Source of the DNA: Halobacteria archaeon HArc-gm2
GTDB lineage: Archaea; Halobacteriota; Halobacteria; Halobacteriales; Haloarculaceae
DNA length: 64,000 nt
Reading direction: 5' to 3'
NCBI GenBank assembly: GCA_025517465.1
Contig: JAOPKE010000001.1
Span: 1 to 64,000 of the forward strand
In this document: positions 25,923 through 34,177 of the stretch, piece after piece
How positions within the stretch are numbered: the stretch's first letter is position 1
How the letters are laid out: each line of letters starts with the position of its first letter
Program-made: the position numbers and the translations under genes
The notes under the pieces: generated by a model
The model's input: only the letters and a program-made list of their open reading frames with translations
Database searches by the model: none
What the model was told of the DNA's origin: nothing

Positions 25923-26035
25923 GATACGCGCGCCGTTCGTCTCTGCGGAGGTAGCCCAGTCGGGGGAATATAACTTCCGCCCCCATTTTTGTGAGAGAGA
26001 ATGGGGCCGCTGTTCGGCTTTTCGTGCGACGCAGT

Positions 26036-26899
26036 CTAATTTTCGCTCATCGCCTCACTCGCCATGTTCCGCCCCTGAGCGTTCAACGCGACTTCCGTCC
26101 GCGTTCGAACCTCGTCGACGGCGCCGACGTCGAGCAGTTTCTGGTATATCTCCTCGACCTCGTCCACGGGCAGGCCGACGAAGTCAGCCATCTCGAAGGG
26201 GGAGACGCCGGAGTACAGTGCCATCAGGACCTGGTTCTCCGTCTCGGAGAGTTCGTAGTCACCCTCGCGGTCCTCGATGACGCGCTCGAACAGCGACTGG
26301 AGCGCGGTGGTGTGGTGGTCCATTCCAGAGAAGTGGGTCTCGACGCTCCGGCCCTCCTCGTCGGTGTGCTCGACTTCGAGGACGGTGCGTTCATCGCCCA
26401 TGACCTGCCGCGTCGCCGTCTCGATGGTCCCGACGTCGTCGACGGCGAAACTGGTCGACCCGCCGCCGGGGAACCCCAGCGTTATCGTCTCGTCGTCCAG
26501 GCGGAAGCGGGTCTTGCGCCACTCACTGTCGTCTTGGACGACGCCGCCGACGACTGCGGGGTGGTTCGCCAGGATGATTTCGCCGTGGAGCGTCGCCCGA
26601 CAGTACTCGCGTTCGAAGTCCGAGACGCCGGTGGCGTCGAAGAGCACGACGTTGTCGCCGATGCGGAGCGGCGTCGCGCCTGCCGCGTCGATGGTCTCGG
26701 GGACGACGTCGTCGTCGACGATTTCGATGTTCGAGTGGGGCAGCGTCTGCTTGCCGCTGTTGTTGGCGAGGACGAGCCGCTTGCTGGTCATGACGAGGCG
26801 ACAGGAGTTCCACTGCGGGTCGGCGACTGGTTCGCCGTTCTTGACGGCGTAGCAGTAATCCCCCGCCGTGTCGACCAGTTTCTGTTCGTCCTCGCTCAT
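26036..26899 (-). CDS. cheF: CheF paralogue (DUF439)
   Basis: A 287-residue paralogue of the CheF protein at 25062-25922, on the same strand with a 113-base gap. Shared blocks are CRLVMTSKRLVLAN against CRIVLTTERLVLIA, GEIILANHPAVVGGVVQ against GEIILVQHPAVEGGVVQ, VLMALYSGVSPFEMADFVGLP against VIMALYSGISPFDVPSFVGIS, and TEVALNAQGRNMASEAM at the C-terminus. Haloarchaea often encode two CheF proteins with distinct roles, so this is an expected pair. The ATG at 26899 (MSEDEQKLVDTAGDY) aligns with the start of the other copy. Confidence 0.85.
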   Translation of the reverse strand: MSEDEQKLVDTAGDYCYAVKNGEPVADPQWNSCRLVMTSKRLVLANNSGKQTLPHSNIEIVDDDVVPETIDAAGATPLRIGDNVVLFDATGVSDFEREYCRATLHGEIILANHPAVVGGVVQDDSEWRKTRFRLDDETITLGFPGGGSTSFAVDDVGTIETATRQVMGDERTVLEVEHTDEEGRSVETHFSGMDHHTTALQSLFERVIEDREGDYELSETENQVLMALYSGVSPFEMADFVGLPVDEVEEIYQKLLDVGAVDEVRTRTEVALNAQGRNMASEAMSEN

Positions 26900-26970
26900 G
26901 GCCCGCCGTTCACACTGTGGATTGTCGTTCGGCGCTATATATGTTCGCCACCGCGACGTGCGAGCCCCGC

Positions 26971-27786
26971 TCAGACGACCAGCAACGCCCCGCCGAGCAC
27001 GCCGAGCGAACCGAAGCCGACGCAGACCGCCCAGAACGGGACCCGGCGGACGAGCGCGACGAGCGCGCCGACGGTGAGGTAGCCGACGACGGCGCTGACC
27101 GCGAGCGCGAGGAGGGCCGCAGTCGGCGAGATGGCCGGCACGCCGTCGTCGACCAGGACGAGGACGTTCGCCGCGAGCGCTGCCGGAATCGACAGCAGGA
27201 AGGAGAGCCGCAGCGAGGACTCGCCCTCGTGGCCCCGGAGCAACAGCGCGCTGACGGTGGTTCCCGAGCGCGAGACGCCGGGGAGGATAGCGAGTCCCTG
27301 GAGCGCACCGACCAGGACGGCGTCGAGCCAGTCCGGCGTGGCACGCGGGTCCAGCGTGACTGACTCGGCGAAGCGCTGGAGGAGCCCGGTCAACACGAGC
27401 AGGCCGCCGACGAGCGCGACGAAGGCGCCGCCGGTGAGGTCGTTCACGAGCGCGTCGAGCAGGACGTACGCTGGCAGGCCGGTCACGCCCGTCGCCAGCG
27501 TCGCGAGGACGAGAAAGGACAGGTCGGCGCGGTCGCGATCGAACGCGGTCCGCGGGCGCCACTCCGGGACTTCCCGGAGGACTGCTCTCACTTCCTCGCG
27601 GTAGTACGCCAGCGCCGAGAGCGCGGTGCCGGCGTGGAGAAAGAGCGCGAATCGAGTCGCGACGACGGGCGACGCGCCGGTGACGCCAGTCACGACGATG
27701 GCGACGCCGCCCTCGCTGGAGACCGGGAGCCACTCCAGAACGCCCTGGACGACCCCGAGGAGGACGGCGATCAGCGTCTCGTTCAT
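26971..27786 (-). CDS. uppP: Undecaprenyl-diphosphatase (UppP/BacA family)
   Basis: A 271-residue multi-span membrane enzyme that dephosphorylates C55-type polyprenyl diphosphate, recycling the carrier lipid. The two signature motifs are present: GVLEWLPVSSEGG (about residues 15-27) and LPGVSRSGTTVSAL (about 169-182), with a conserved Arg, Ser and Glu for catalysis. About eight hydrophobic segments span the rest. In haloarchaea the carrier is a dolichol-like phosphate used in N-glycosylation. The gene sits alone after the cheF pair; the polyprenyl synthase genes are 16 kb away (43719-45369). Confidence 0.92.
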   Translation of the reverse strand: MNETLIAVLLGVVQGVLEWLPVSSEGGVAIVVTGVTGASPVVATRFALFLHAGTALSALAYYREEVRAVLREVPEWRPRTAFDRDRADLSFLVLATLATGVTGLPAYVLLDALVNDLTGGAFVALVGGLLVLTGLLQRFAESVTLDPRATPDWLDAVLVGALQGLAILPGVSRSGTTVSALLLRGHEGESSLRLSFLLSIPAALAANVLVLVDDGVPAISPTAALLALAVSAVVGYLTVGALVALVRRVPFWAVCVGFGSLGVLGGALLVV

Positions 27787-27920
27787 GGACAGAGGCGTGG
27801 TGTGGCCGGGTAAAGGTCATTCGGTCCGGGACCCGTCGTGTGATAACGGCGATGGCGGTGCAGCGGCCGGACACATCTGACGGCGTAGCTATATACTCCT
27901 GGGGCCTTCGTGAGAGCAAG

Positions 27921-29063
27921 ATGCAATGGAACGGGACGCTTGGGACGGTCAGGGAGGGGATAGAGGCGTTGCCTGACTGGCAGGGGTTTCTCGTGGTCGC
28001 CGGCGGAGCGGTCCTGACCGCCGCATTGCTACAAGTCGCGGGCGACCGGTACCTCAAGCGGGTCACGGCACGCATCCCGGGCGAAGTCGACGACGTGGTG
28101 CTCAGGGGCGTCCACCCCGCGCTCTACCTGACGGTCGCCATCGGGGGCGTGTTCGTCGGCGTCGACCTGTTCGACCTGGCCGAGACAGACGCCGCGACGC
28201 TCGAGGCCGCGGTCCTCTCCCTCGTCACGGTCATCTGGCTGGTGACGCTGGTCCGCGTCGGCCGGAATGTGTCGAACGCCGTCACCGACAACCGCTACAT
28301 CGACCGGCAGGTGGTCCCCATCTTCCAGAACGTGTGGAGCGCCGTCGTCGTCGGCGTCGCGGGGTTCCTCCTGCTCACCTACTGGGGTATCAACGTCACG
28401 CCGCTACTGGCCTCGGCCGGCGTGGCCGGTATCGTCGTCGGTCTGGCCGCCCGAGACACCATCGCGAACTTCTTCGGGTCGCTGGCGCTGTACGTCGACG
28501 GCACGTACAAGGTGGGCGACTACGTCGTGCTCGACTCCGGCGAACGCGGCCGCGTCGAGGACATCTCCGTGCGCTCGACGGTGATCCGGACCCGTGACGA
28601 CATCCTCATCACCGTCCCCAACGCCACGCTGAACAACGCGGCCATCGTCAACGAGTCGACGCCACGCCGGAAGCGCCGCATCCGCGTCCCCGTCGGCGTC
28701 GCCTACGGAAGCGACCTCGACGAGGTCGAGGAGATCTTGCTCGACGTCGCAGCCTCGACGGAGAGCGTCCTCGACCGTCCCAGCCCGCGAGTCCGCTTCC
28801 GGGAGTTCGGCGACTCCGCGCTGGAACACGAACTGCTGTGCTGGGTCCCGAACCCGGCGCTACGGGCGCGCGTCACGCACCACCTCAACAGGGGGATCTA
28901 CCAGCGGTTTCAGGAATCGAACGTCGAGATTCCCTTCCCGCAACGTGAGGTCCGGATGTCGTCGACCGTCGCCAGTGGCGAGAACGGGGCGGCGTCGCCC
29001 GCCTCGACTAACGGAATCCAGGCCGATACCGAAGTCCCGGAGGATCCACGGGTCGACGACTGA
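27921..29063 (+). CDS. Small-conductance mechanosensitive channel (MscS family)
   Basis: A 380-residue membrane channel. An N-terminal span lies at about residues 17-36, two more at about 61-80 and 94-112, and the pore-lining helix is YWGINVTPLLASAGVAGIVVGLAARDTIANFFGSL, residues about 153-187 (shown here as separate blocks: GVAGIVVGLAA, RDTIANFFGS). The beta domain has VGDYVVLDSGERGRVEDISVRST and ITVPNATLNNAAIVN, and the C-terminal domain ends FPQREVR (about residue 345) with a disordered acidic tail. It releases solutes on hypo-osmotic shock. The ATG at 27921 was preferred to upstream in-frame starts. A second MscS protein is at 62536-63867. Confidence 0.9.
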   Translation: MQWNGTLGTVREGIEALPDWQGFLVVAGGAVLTAALLQVAGDRYLKRVTARIPGEVDDVVLRGVHPALYLTVAIGGVFVGVDLFDLAETDAATLEAAVLSLVTVIWLVTLVRVGRNVSNAVTDNRYIDRQVVPIFQNVWSAVVVGVAGFLLLTYWGINVTPLLASAGVAGIVVGLAARDTIANFFGSLALYVDGTYKVGDYVVLDSGERGRVEDISVRSTVIRTRDDILITVPNATLNNAAIVNESTPRRKRRIRVPVGVAYGSDLDEVEEILLDVAASTESVLDRPSPRVRFREFGDSALEHELLCWVPNPALRARVTHHLNRGIYQRFQESNVEIPFPQREVRMSSTVASGENGAASPASTNGIQADTEVPEDPRVDD

Positions 29064-29103
29064 GCGGTCGGAGTAGCGGGACCGAGATGGAAGCGCGGAA
29101 CCG

Positions 29104-29457
29104 TCAGGAGTCGTTGAGGTAGACGGCGATTCTCGTGATCTCTTCGTCGTCGGCGTCGAACTCGAAGAGGTCGCAGAAGTCGGCCTCGACCGGGCCGTCG
29201 TCGCTCTCGCCGGTGACGGTGCCCTCGACGGCCGTGGCGTCATCGCCGTGGACCCGGTTCGTTAGCTCGTGTTCGGTGTTCGAGAGCCCGCGGAGTTCGT
29301 TCATGTACGTCTCGAAGCCGGAGAACCCCTCCAGTGGGCCCGAGAGCGACTCGAACACGACGTCGTCGGCGAGGGCCGGTCGGACGAGTTCAAGGTCCTC
29401 GGCGTCCATCGCGTCGAAGTACGCGTCGATCAGTTCGTTTCGGTCTGCGTCTGACAT
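29104..29457 (-). CDS. SnoaL/NTF2-like protein
   Basis: A 117-residue cone-fold (NTF2-like) protein. The pattern RNELIDAYFDAMDAEDLELVRPALADDVVFES at the N-terminus and EADFCDLFEFDADDEEITRIAVYLND at the C-terminus is typical of SnoaL-like domains, with the deep pocket expected between. Family members are small isomerases, hydratases or ligand sensors; this one cannot be assigned. It is convergent with the MscS gene. Confidence 0.8.
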   Translation of the reverse strand: MSDADRNELIDAYFDAMDAEDLELVRPALADDVVFESLSGPLEGFSGFETYMNELRGLSNTEHELTNRVHGDDATAVEGTVTGESDDGPVEADFCDLFEFDADDEEITRIAVYLNDS

Positions 29458-29548
29458 GCCCGAACCGTCGGCTGGTGGTCCAATAAGCCCTTGCGTCTCG
29501 ACCGTGGGAACACATTAGATTCGGGAACGGATCAACAACCGAGACACC

Positions 29549-29774
29549 GAAAGCCCTCGCGGGGCTCGACCGCTCCGGGCCTCGCTGCGCTCCAGCGGGT
29601 GCTTGCGTCGGCCGGGAGGGTTCGAGCGCGGTTGCGGGAACCCGGACCCCACAAGCACGCGAGCGTAGCGAGCGCGCGCAGTGTGGGTCACGCGAGCGGA
29701 GCGAGTGTGACCTCGAAGGACGAACGAAGTTAGTCCTTCGGTGGTCCCGGGACCGAAACCGTACGAGGGCTTTC
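29549..29774. repeat. Dispersed non-coding repeat element (copy C, short)
   Basis: This copy begins GAAAGCCCTCG at 29549 and ends CGAGGGCTTTCGG near 29774, so both ends match the family. Its interior is shorter and differs from copies B and F, with paired GCGAGCGTAGCGAGCGC and CACGCGAGCGGAGCGAGTGTG hairpins. It fills most of the 412-base gap between the SnoaL-like and pus10 genes. No coding frame is conserved with other copies. Confidence 0.7.
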
Positions 29775-29869
29775 GGTGTCTTTGCGTCATAGTTGGACGC
29801 TCATCTGAGCGCTGCCACCCCAGCTAGCCTTCGAAACTGAATTACCGGCCGCGCCCGTTCCGTTGTCCA

Positions 29870-31159
29870 ATGACGATACTCGAGGACGCGCGCGCGGCGC
29901 TCGACACCGGCCCCCTCTGCGATCCCTGTCTGGGCCGGCCGTTCGCCGACCGCAGTTTCGGCCTCACGAACGCCGAGCGCGGGCGTGCGCTCCGGACGAC
30001 GCTGGCGCTCGACGACGACGAGCCGTACGAGGGGAGCGAGGACTGCTGGGTCTGCGAGATGGAGACCGCCGAGTACGACCGGCTGGCCGAGCGCGCCGCC
30101 GCGGCCATTCAGGGCTACGAGTTCGAGACCTACCAGCTCGGGACGCGCGTCCCGCCGCTGCTGGAGGAGAACGACCACCTGCTCTGGGAGGAAATCGGGC
30201 TGGAGGACGACGAGGGCGAGGCGCTGAAGACGGAGTTCAACCGCGAGGTGGGCAAGCGCGTCGGCGAGTTGACCGGGGCCGAGGTGGACTTCGAGCGCCC
30301 GGACATCCAGCTCCTGCTCGACCTGGCAACCGACGAGATAGCGGTGAACGTCAACTCGGCGTTCGTCTACGGCCGGTACCGCAAGCTCGTACGCGACATC
30401 CCCCAGACGGAGTGGCCCTGTAACGAGTGTCACGAGACGGGGATCAAGCGCGGCGAGGAGTGTCCGGGGTGTGACGGCACGGGGTATCGCTACGACGAGA
30501 GCGTCGAGGAGCTGACCGCGCCAGTCGTGCTGGAGGCGATGGACGGCGAGGAGGCGGTGTTCCACGGCGCCGGCCGCGAGGACGTGGACGCGCTGATGCT
30601 CGGCGGCGGCCGCCCGTTCGTCGTCGAGGTCAAACAGCCCCGCAAGCGCGACGTCGACGTCGAACAGCTGGAGGCGGACGTCAACGAGTTCGCCGACGGC
30701 AAGGCCGAGGTGGAGGGGCTGCGCCGGGCGACCTACGACATGGTCGAGCGCGTCAAGGGGCACGAGGCCTCCAAGACCTACCGGATGGACGTGGAGTTCG
30801 ACGAGCCCGTCGACGAGGACCAGCTACAGGCTGCCCTGGACGCGCTCGAAGGTGCGACCATCGAACAGGAGACGCCCCAGCGGGTCGACCACCGCCGCGC
30901 GTCACTCGTGCGGACGCGGGAGGTGTACGCGACGGACGGCGAACTGGTCGACGAGCGACACGCGGACCTGGAGATACACGGCGCTGGCGGCCTCTACGTC
31001 AAGGAACTCGTCTCCAGCGACGAGGGCCGGACCGAACCGAGCCTCTCCGGCGAACTCGGCGTCGACGCCGTCGTGACAGCGCTGGACGTCCTCGACGTCG
31101 AGGGTGAGGCGGAGTCGTTCGAACAGCCCGAGTTCTTCCGCGACGGCGACGCCGAGTGA
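29870..31159 (+). CDS. pus10: tRNA pseudouridine synthase Pus10
   Basis: A 429-residue enzyme that forms pseudouridine at tRNA positions 54 and 55 in archaea. The N-terminal zinc site uses CDPC (residues 17-20) and CWVC (59-62). A second Cys-rich insert, CNECHETG and CPGCDGTG (about 184-206), resembles a DnaJ-type zinc knuckle. The THUMP-like part surrounds it. The catalytic Asp is in GAGREDVDALMLGGGRPF (about 233-250), followed by FVVEVKQPRKRDV. The C-terminus has the family's KELVSSDEGRTEPSL and an ALDVLDVEG block. The protein stands alone after repeat copy C. Confidence 0.95.
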   Translation: MTILEDARAALDTGPLCDPCLGRPFADRSFGLTNAERGRALRTTLALDDDEPYEGSEDCWVCEMETAEYDRLAERAAAAIQGYEFETYQLGTRVPPLLEENDHLLWEEIGLEDDEGEALKTEFNREVGKRVGELTGAEVDFERPDIQLLLDLATDEIAVNVNSAFVYGRYRKLVRDIPQTEWPCNECHETGIKRGEECPGCDGTGYRYDESVEELTAPVVLEAMDGEEAVFHGAGREDVDALMLGGGRPFVVEVKQPRKRDVDVEQLEADVNEFADGKAEVEGLRRATYDMVERVKGHEASKTYRMDVEFDEPVDEDQLQAALDALEGATIEQETPQRVDHRRASLVRTREVYATDGELVDERHADLEIHGAGGLYVKELVSSDEGRTEPSLSGELGVDAVVTALDVLDVEGEAESFEQPEFFRDGDAE

Positions 31160-31256
31160 CGTCGCGAATCTGTCCGGTGGCTCTCCGCCGACAATCGTCA
31201 GACGCACGTACGACGTCGGTGCAAGAGGTTTAACCCGGGGGGTTCATGGCGGGGAC

Positions 31257-31715
31257 ATGAGCGTGGATTCACCGTCGAGCGGGGGCGACCACCCGTCGGG
31301 GGGCGTCGCCTGTTCGCTGTGCGGACATCGACTCGGTGCGGACGGACGCTTCGTCGGTTTCTATCCGGCGAGCGACCGCCCCGCTCCGTCACCGGCGGCC
31401 GACGACGGGTTACTCGCCGTCTGTGGGGACTGCGCCGTCGAGGTGGACGAACTCGTCGACGCCTGGGCCGGCCACGACGCCCCGCCGGTCGCCGACGAGT
31501 GGTCCATCGGCGCCGGCTACCGCCGCGTCGCCGAGGACTGTAGCTTCTGTGACCGGGCACTCGACGGAGACGACGTGCTCGGCGTCGAGTACTTCGACCG
31601 CGAGGCGGCCTACGGCACCGGCGACGGTCCCCGCGAAAACTTCTCGCTCTGTGACGGCTGCGCGACGGTCTTCGAGGAGTTCCTCGACAACGTCGGTGGC
31701 GACGGCAACGTCTGA
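31257..31715 (+). CDS. Double zinc-ribbon protein of unknown function
   Basis: A 152-residue acidic protein with two pairs of zinc-ribbon motifs. The first module uses CSLCGH (about residues 19-24) and CGDC (about 58-61). The second uses CSFCDR (about 98-103) and CDGC (about 136-139). The two halves look like an internal duplication with a long loop. There are no membrane spans. The likely role is nucleic-acid or protein binding; no family is recognised. The ATG at 31257 gives MSVDSPSSGG. Confidence 0.75.
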   Translation: MSVDSPSSGGDHPSGGVACSLCGHRLGADGRFVGFYPASDRPAPSPAADDGLLAVCGDCAVEVDELVDAWAGHDAPPVADEWSIGAGYRRVAEDCSFCDRALDGDDVLGVEYFDREAAYGTGDGPRENFSLCDGCATVFEEFLDNVGGDGNV

Positions 31716-31797
31716 GGTGATCTACGGAACTGCACGTCGGTTACGCACCGACTGCAGCGGGTAATCTGCAAAATCAGATGTGAGGGAGTGCGGAGAG

Positions 31798-32190
31798 TTA
31801 CTCGACGGTGGCCCGCATCAGGACCGCCGACTCGCCGTGAGCGCTCCAGACGACGCTAACGGTCGTCCCCGGCGCGGCGTCTACCGCCGTCGAATCGCCC
31901 GCCGTCACCTCGCCGTCTCCGTCGTCCCACGCAACTGTTCGGTCACCGGTCTCGACGCTGAGTTCGTCGGCCGGGATGGCGTCACCGCCGTCGTGAGTTA
32001 TCTCCGCCGTCTCGCCCGCTGCGTCGTAGTCGACGGTGAACGAGGCCTGGGGCGTCGCCGCCGCGGACGACTCCCCCATCCCGAGGACGAACGACCCGAG
32101 AACCGCGGCGAGGATGATGAGCAGGATCAGCCCCACCACGAAACTGAACGTTCCGCAGTCACCTCTAGGCGGTGCGGTCGGTGCGTTCAC
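31798..32190 (-). CDS. Type IV pilin-like protein with atypical N-terminus
   Basis: A 130-residue protein from a GTG start at 32190. The hydrophobic segment FSFVVGLILLIILAAVLGSFVLGMG (about residues 16-39; quoted here in part as LILLIILAAVLG) ends like the haloarchaeal pilin H-domain (ILAAVIGTFVLG). The usual preceding prepilin-peptidase motif VSPVIG is replaced by FSFVVG, and the segment is about four residues shorter than normal. The remainder is a beta-rich domain of about 85 residues (SFTVDYDAAGETAEITHDGG). This is either a diverged adhesion pilin or a secreted membrane-anchored protein. The start codon is uncertain. Confidence 0.55.
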   Translation of the reverse strand: MNAPTAPPRGDCGTFSFVVGLILLIILAAVLGSFVLGMGESSAAATPQASFTVDYDAAGETAEITHDGGDAIPADELSVETGDRTVAWDDGDGEVTAGDSTAVDAAPGTTVSVVWSAHGESAVLMRATVE

Positions 32191-32239
32191 CCACAGGGTC
32201 TCACGAACGCATTTGAGTGACGCGCCCGAATCAACAGAT

Positions 32240-32401
32240 ATGTCCACGTCACTCGGCGGCTTCTGGAACGAACTCGAGCCGACGCTGCTCATCGTCGTCG
32301 GCTTCGTCCTGTTCGTCATCCCCGAACCGGCGACGTCGACTCTCGGCGTCGGACTGATGCTACTCGGCGCCGCGTGGTGGTTCTACGAGTGGGAGCGGTG
32401 A
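32240..32401 (+). CDS. Small membrane protein (53 aa)
   Basis: A 53-residue protein, almost wholly hydrophobic. Two short spans are likely: PTLLIVVGFVLFVIPEP and STLGVGLMLLGAAWWFYEW, and the C-terminus is ER. A haloarchaeal family of such small proteins exists, often annotated as hypothetical. It is divergent from the pilin-like gene and begins at ATG 32240. Confidence 0.6.
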   Translation: MSTSLGGFWNELEPTLLIVVGFVLFVIPEPATSTLGVGLMLLGAAWWFYEWER

Positions 32402-32452
32402 TTCTGCCCGTCGGCACCCACAGTTATTGGCGCGGAACGTCCTAGAGCGACC

Positions 32453-32881
32453 GTGGCTGGCAAACTCACCGACACGTACGTCGCTGCCATCCAGCACGAC
32501 CTTGCGGACCTGCCCGAGGGCGCGCGCCGCGTTGGCGTCGTCCGGAAGCCCACGCCCTGGTTCCACGGGGCCGTCGACGAGAATCGGCCGGCGCTGGGCC
32601 CGCCGCGGGACCTTCTCGAGGAGTTCCAGGCGCGCGAGGAGGAGTTCAAACTCGACGGGATGTGCGACGAGGGCGCGCACAACGCCGCGTGGGAGGAACT
32701 CGACTTCGAGGATCGCTACTGCGAGTACCTGGAAACCGAGGAGGCCCGATCGGCCGTGGCTGATCTCCGCGAGACCCTCGCCGACGGTACCGACGTCGTC
32801 CTGGTCTGTTACGAGAACACCGACCAGAAGCGCTGTCACCGGACGATACTGCGCGAGGAACTCGCGGACGCCCGCGAGTGA
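32453..32881 (+). CDS. DUF488 family protein
   Basis: A 142-residue protein starting with GTG at 32453. The C-terminal block DVVLVCYENTDQKRCHRTILREEL has the CxE and CHR motifs of the DUF488 family, whose fold resembles ADP-ribosyl or tRNA-type binding domains. Charged residues fill the middle (EEFQAREEEFKLDGMCDEG). The function is unknown. It is followed by the aldo/keto reductase gene in the same direction. Confidence 0.8.
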   Translation: MAGKLTDTYVAAIQHDLADLPEGARRVGVVRKPTPWFHGAVDENRPALGPPRDLLEEFQAREEEFKLDGMCDEGAHNAAWEELDFEDRYCEYLETEEARSAVADLRETLADGTDVVLVCYENTDQKRCHRTILREELADARE

Positions 32882-32954
32882 TGGCCCGGCGACTGCGCTG
32901 GCGTGACGCTCGTCCTGAAAAACGACTTTACGGACGCCAGCCCTCCGTTCGATC

Positions 32955-33968
32955 ATGGAGTACACCCGACTCGGTAAGACGGGACTGGAAGTCTCACAGC
33001 TCTGCCTGGGCACCTGGCGCTTCGGCAAGGAACACGAAGACAGCGGCGTGATGGAGACCGACCGCGAGTCGGCCCACGAACTGCTGGACGCCTTCGCCGA
33101 CCGCGGCGGGAACTTCATCGACACGGCCAACGGCTACGGCCAGGGTCGCAGCGAGCAGTGGATCGGCGAGTGGCTCGCCGACCGCGACCGCGAGGACTTC
33201 GTTATCGCGTCGAAGTGCTACTGGTCGGACGTCTCGCGCTTCCAGGAGAACCTCTCCCGGAAGAACGTCCGCGCCGAGGTCGAAGGCTCGCTCGACAAGC
33301 TCGATACGGACTATCTCGACATTCTCTACCTGCATCGCTTCGACGACGAGACGCCCATCGAGCGCACGCTCCGCACCGTCGACGACCTGGTCAGCGAAGG
33401 GAAGGTCCACCACGTTGGCCTCTCGACGGCCGACGCGTGGAAGCTCACGAAAGGACTCTGGCAGGCCGACGTGAACAACTACGAGGCGTTCACCGTCACC
33501 CAGCCCCTGTTCCACGCCGCCTACTACGAGGACGTCGCCGAGTACCTGGACGTCTGTGCCGACCAGAACCTCGCCGTCTGCCCCTACTCGCCGCTGGCCG
33601 GCGGCTTCCTGACGGGTAAGTACGAACGCGCGGGCGACGGGACGTACGAACTCGACGCGCCCGAGGACACCCGAGCCGCCCTCGACGACCGGTTCCTGGA
33701 CTTCTACGTCTCGGAACGGGGCTGGCACGTCCTCGACGAGGTGCGGGCCATCGCCGACGAGGTGGACGCGACGCCGGCCCAGGTCGCACTGCGGTGGCTG
33801 ATGGACCAGCCCGACTTCGACTGCGTCCCCATCGTCGGCGCGCGAACGGTCGACCAGCTCGACGAGAACGTCGGCGCTATCGACGTCGAACTGAGCGACG
33901 ACCAGTTCGCACGGATCGAAGACGCGCGCTACGACGACTCGGGCGCGCTGTACCAGAGCAGTACGTGA
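32955..33968 (+). CDS. Aldo/keto reductase
   Basis: A 337-residue NADPH-dependent oxidoreductase of the AKR superfamily with a TIM barrel. The catalytic tetrad is visible: Asp and Tyr in FIDTANGYGQGRSE (about residues 54-67), Lys in VIASKCYW (about 83-90), and His in LYLHRFDDETPIE (about 124-136). The C-terminal coenzyme-binding motif is IVGARTVDQLDENVGA (about 296-311). It resembles the voltage-gated K+ channel beta/YajO-like branch. The substrate is not known. It may be co-transcribed with the DUF488 gene. Confidence 0.93.
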   Translation: MEYTRLGKTGLEVSQLCLGTWRFGKEHEDSGVMETDRESAHELLDAFADRGGNFIDTANGYGQGRSEQWIGEWLADRDREDFVIASKCYWSDVSRFQENLSRKNVRAEVEGSLDKLDTDYLDILYLHRFDDETPIERTLRTVDDLVSEGKVHHVGLSTADAWKLTKGLWQADVNNYEAFTVTQPLFHAAYYEDVAEYLDVCADQNLAVCPYSPLAGGFLTGKYERAGDGTYELDAPEDTRAALDDRFLDFYVSERGWHVLDEVRAIADEVDATPAQVALRWLMDQPDFDCVPIVGARTVDQLDENVGAIDVELSDDQFARIEDARYDDSGALYQSST

Positions 33969-34140
33969 GATACTCGTCGCCGATTCCCGGCCGGCCGCTT
34001 CAGTAGCCGGCGTCTACAGCCGACGATGGGCACCGTCAGGAGCCACCTTCGTTCTGGCAGCATTTGCCCACACAATCGTTTACTCGCGGGAGAATAATTT
34101 AAAGTATGTCTGGTAATGTCCCACATTCCGGAAAATATGC

Positions 34141-34150
34141 AAAATATATA
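34141..34150 (+). promoter_or_regulatory. TATA-like promoter of pckA
   Basis: The stretch AAAATATATA is centred about 32 bases upstream of the pckA ATG at 34178, in an AT-rich island between two genes. The spacing fits an archaeal TATA box with a very short 5' leader. A second AT-rich stretch, AATAATTTAAAG (34092-34103), lies further upstream and could be a regulator or alternative promoter site. Confidence 0.5.
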
Positions 34151-34177
34151 CGGTAGGCCCCCGCAGTAGCTGACACG

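Noticed and set aside
26036-28075. 679-codon frame extending the second cheF gene upstream
   Set aside because: Codons beyond 26899 are antisense or off-frame with uppP; the family alignment starts at the ATG at 26899.
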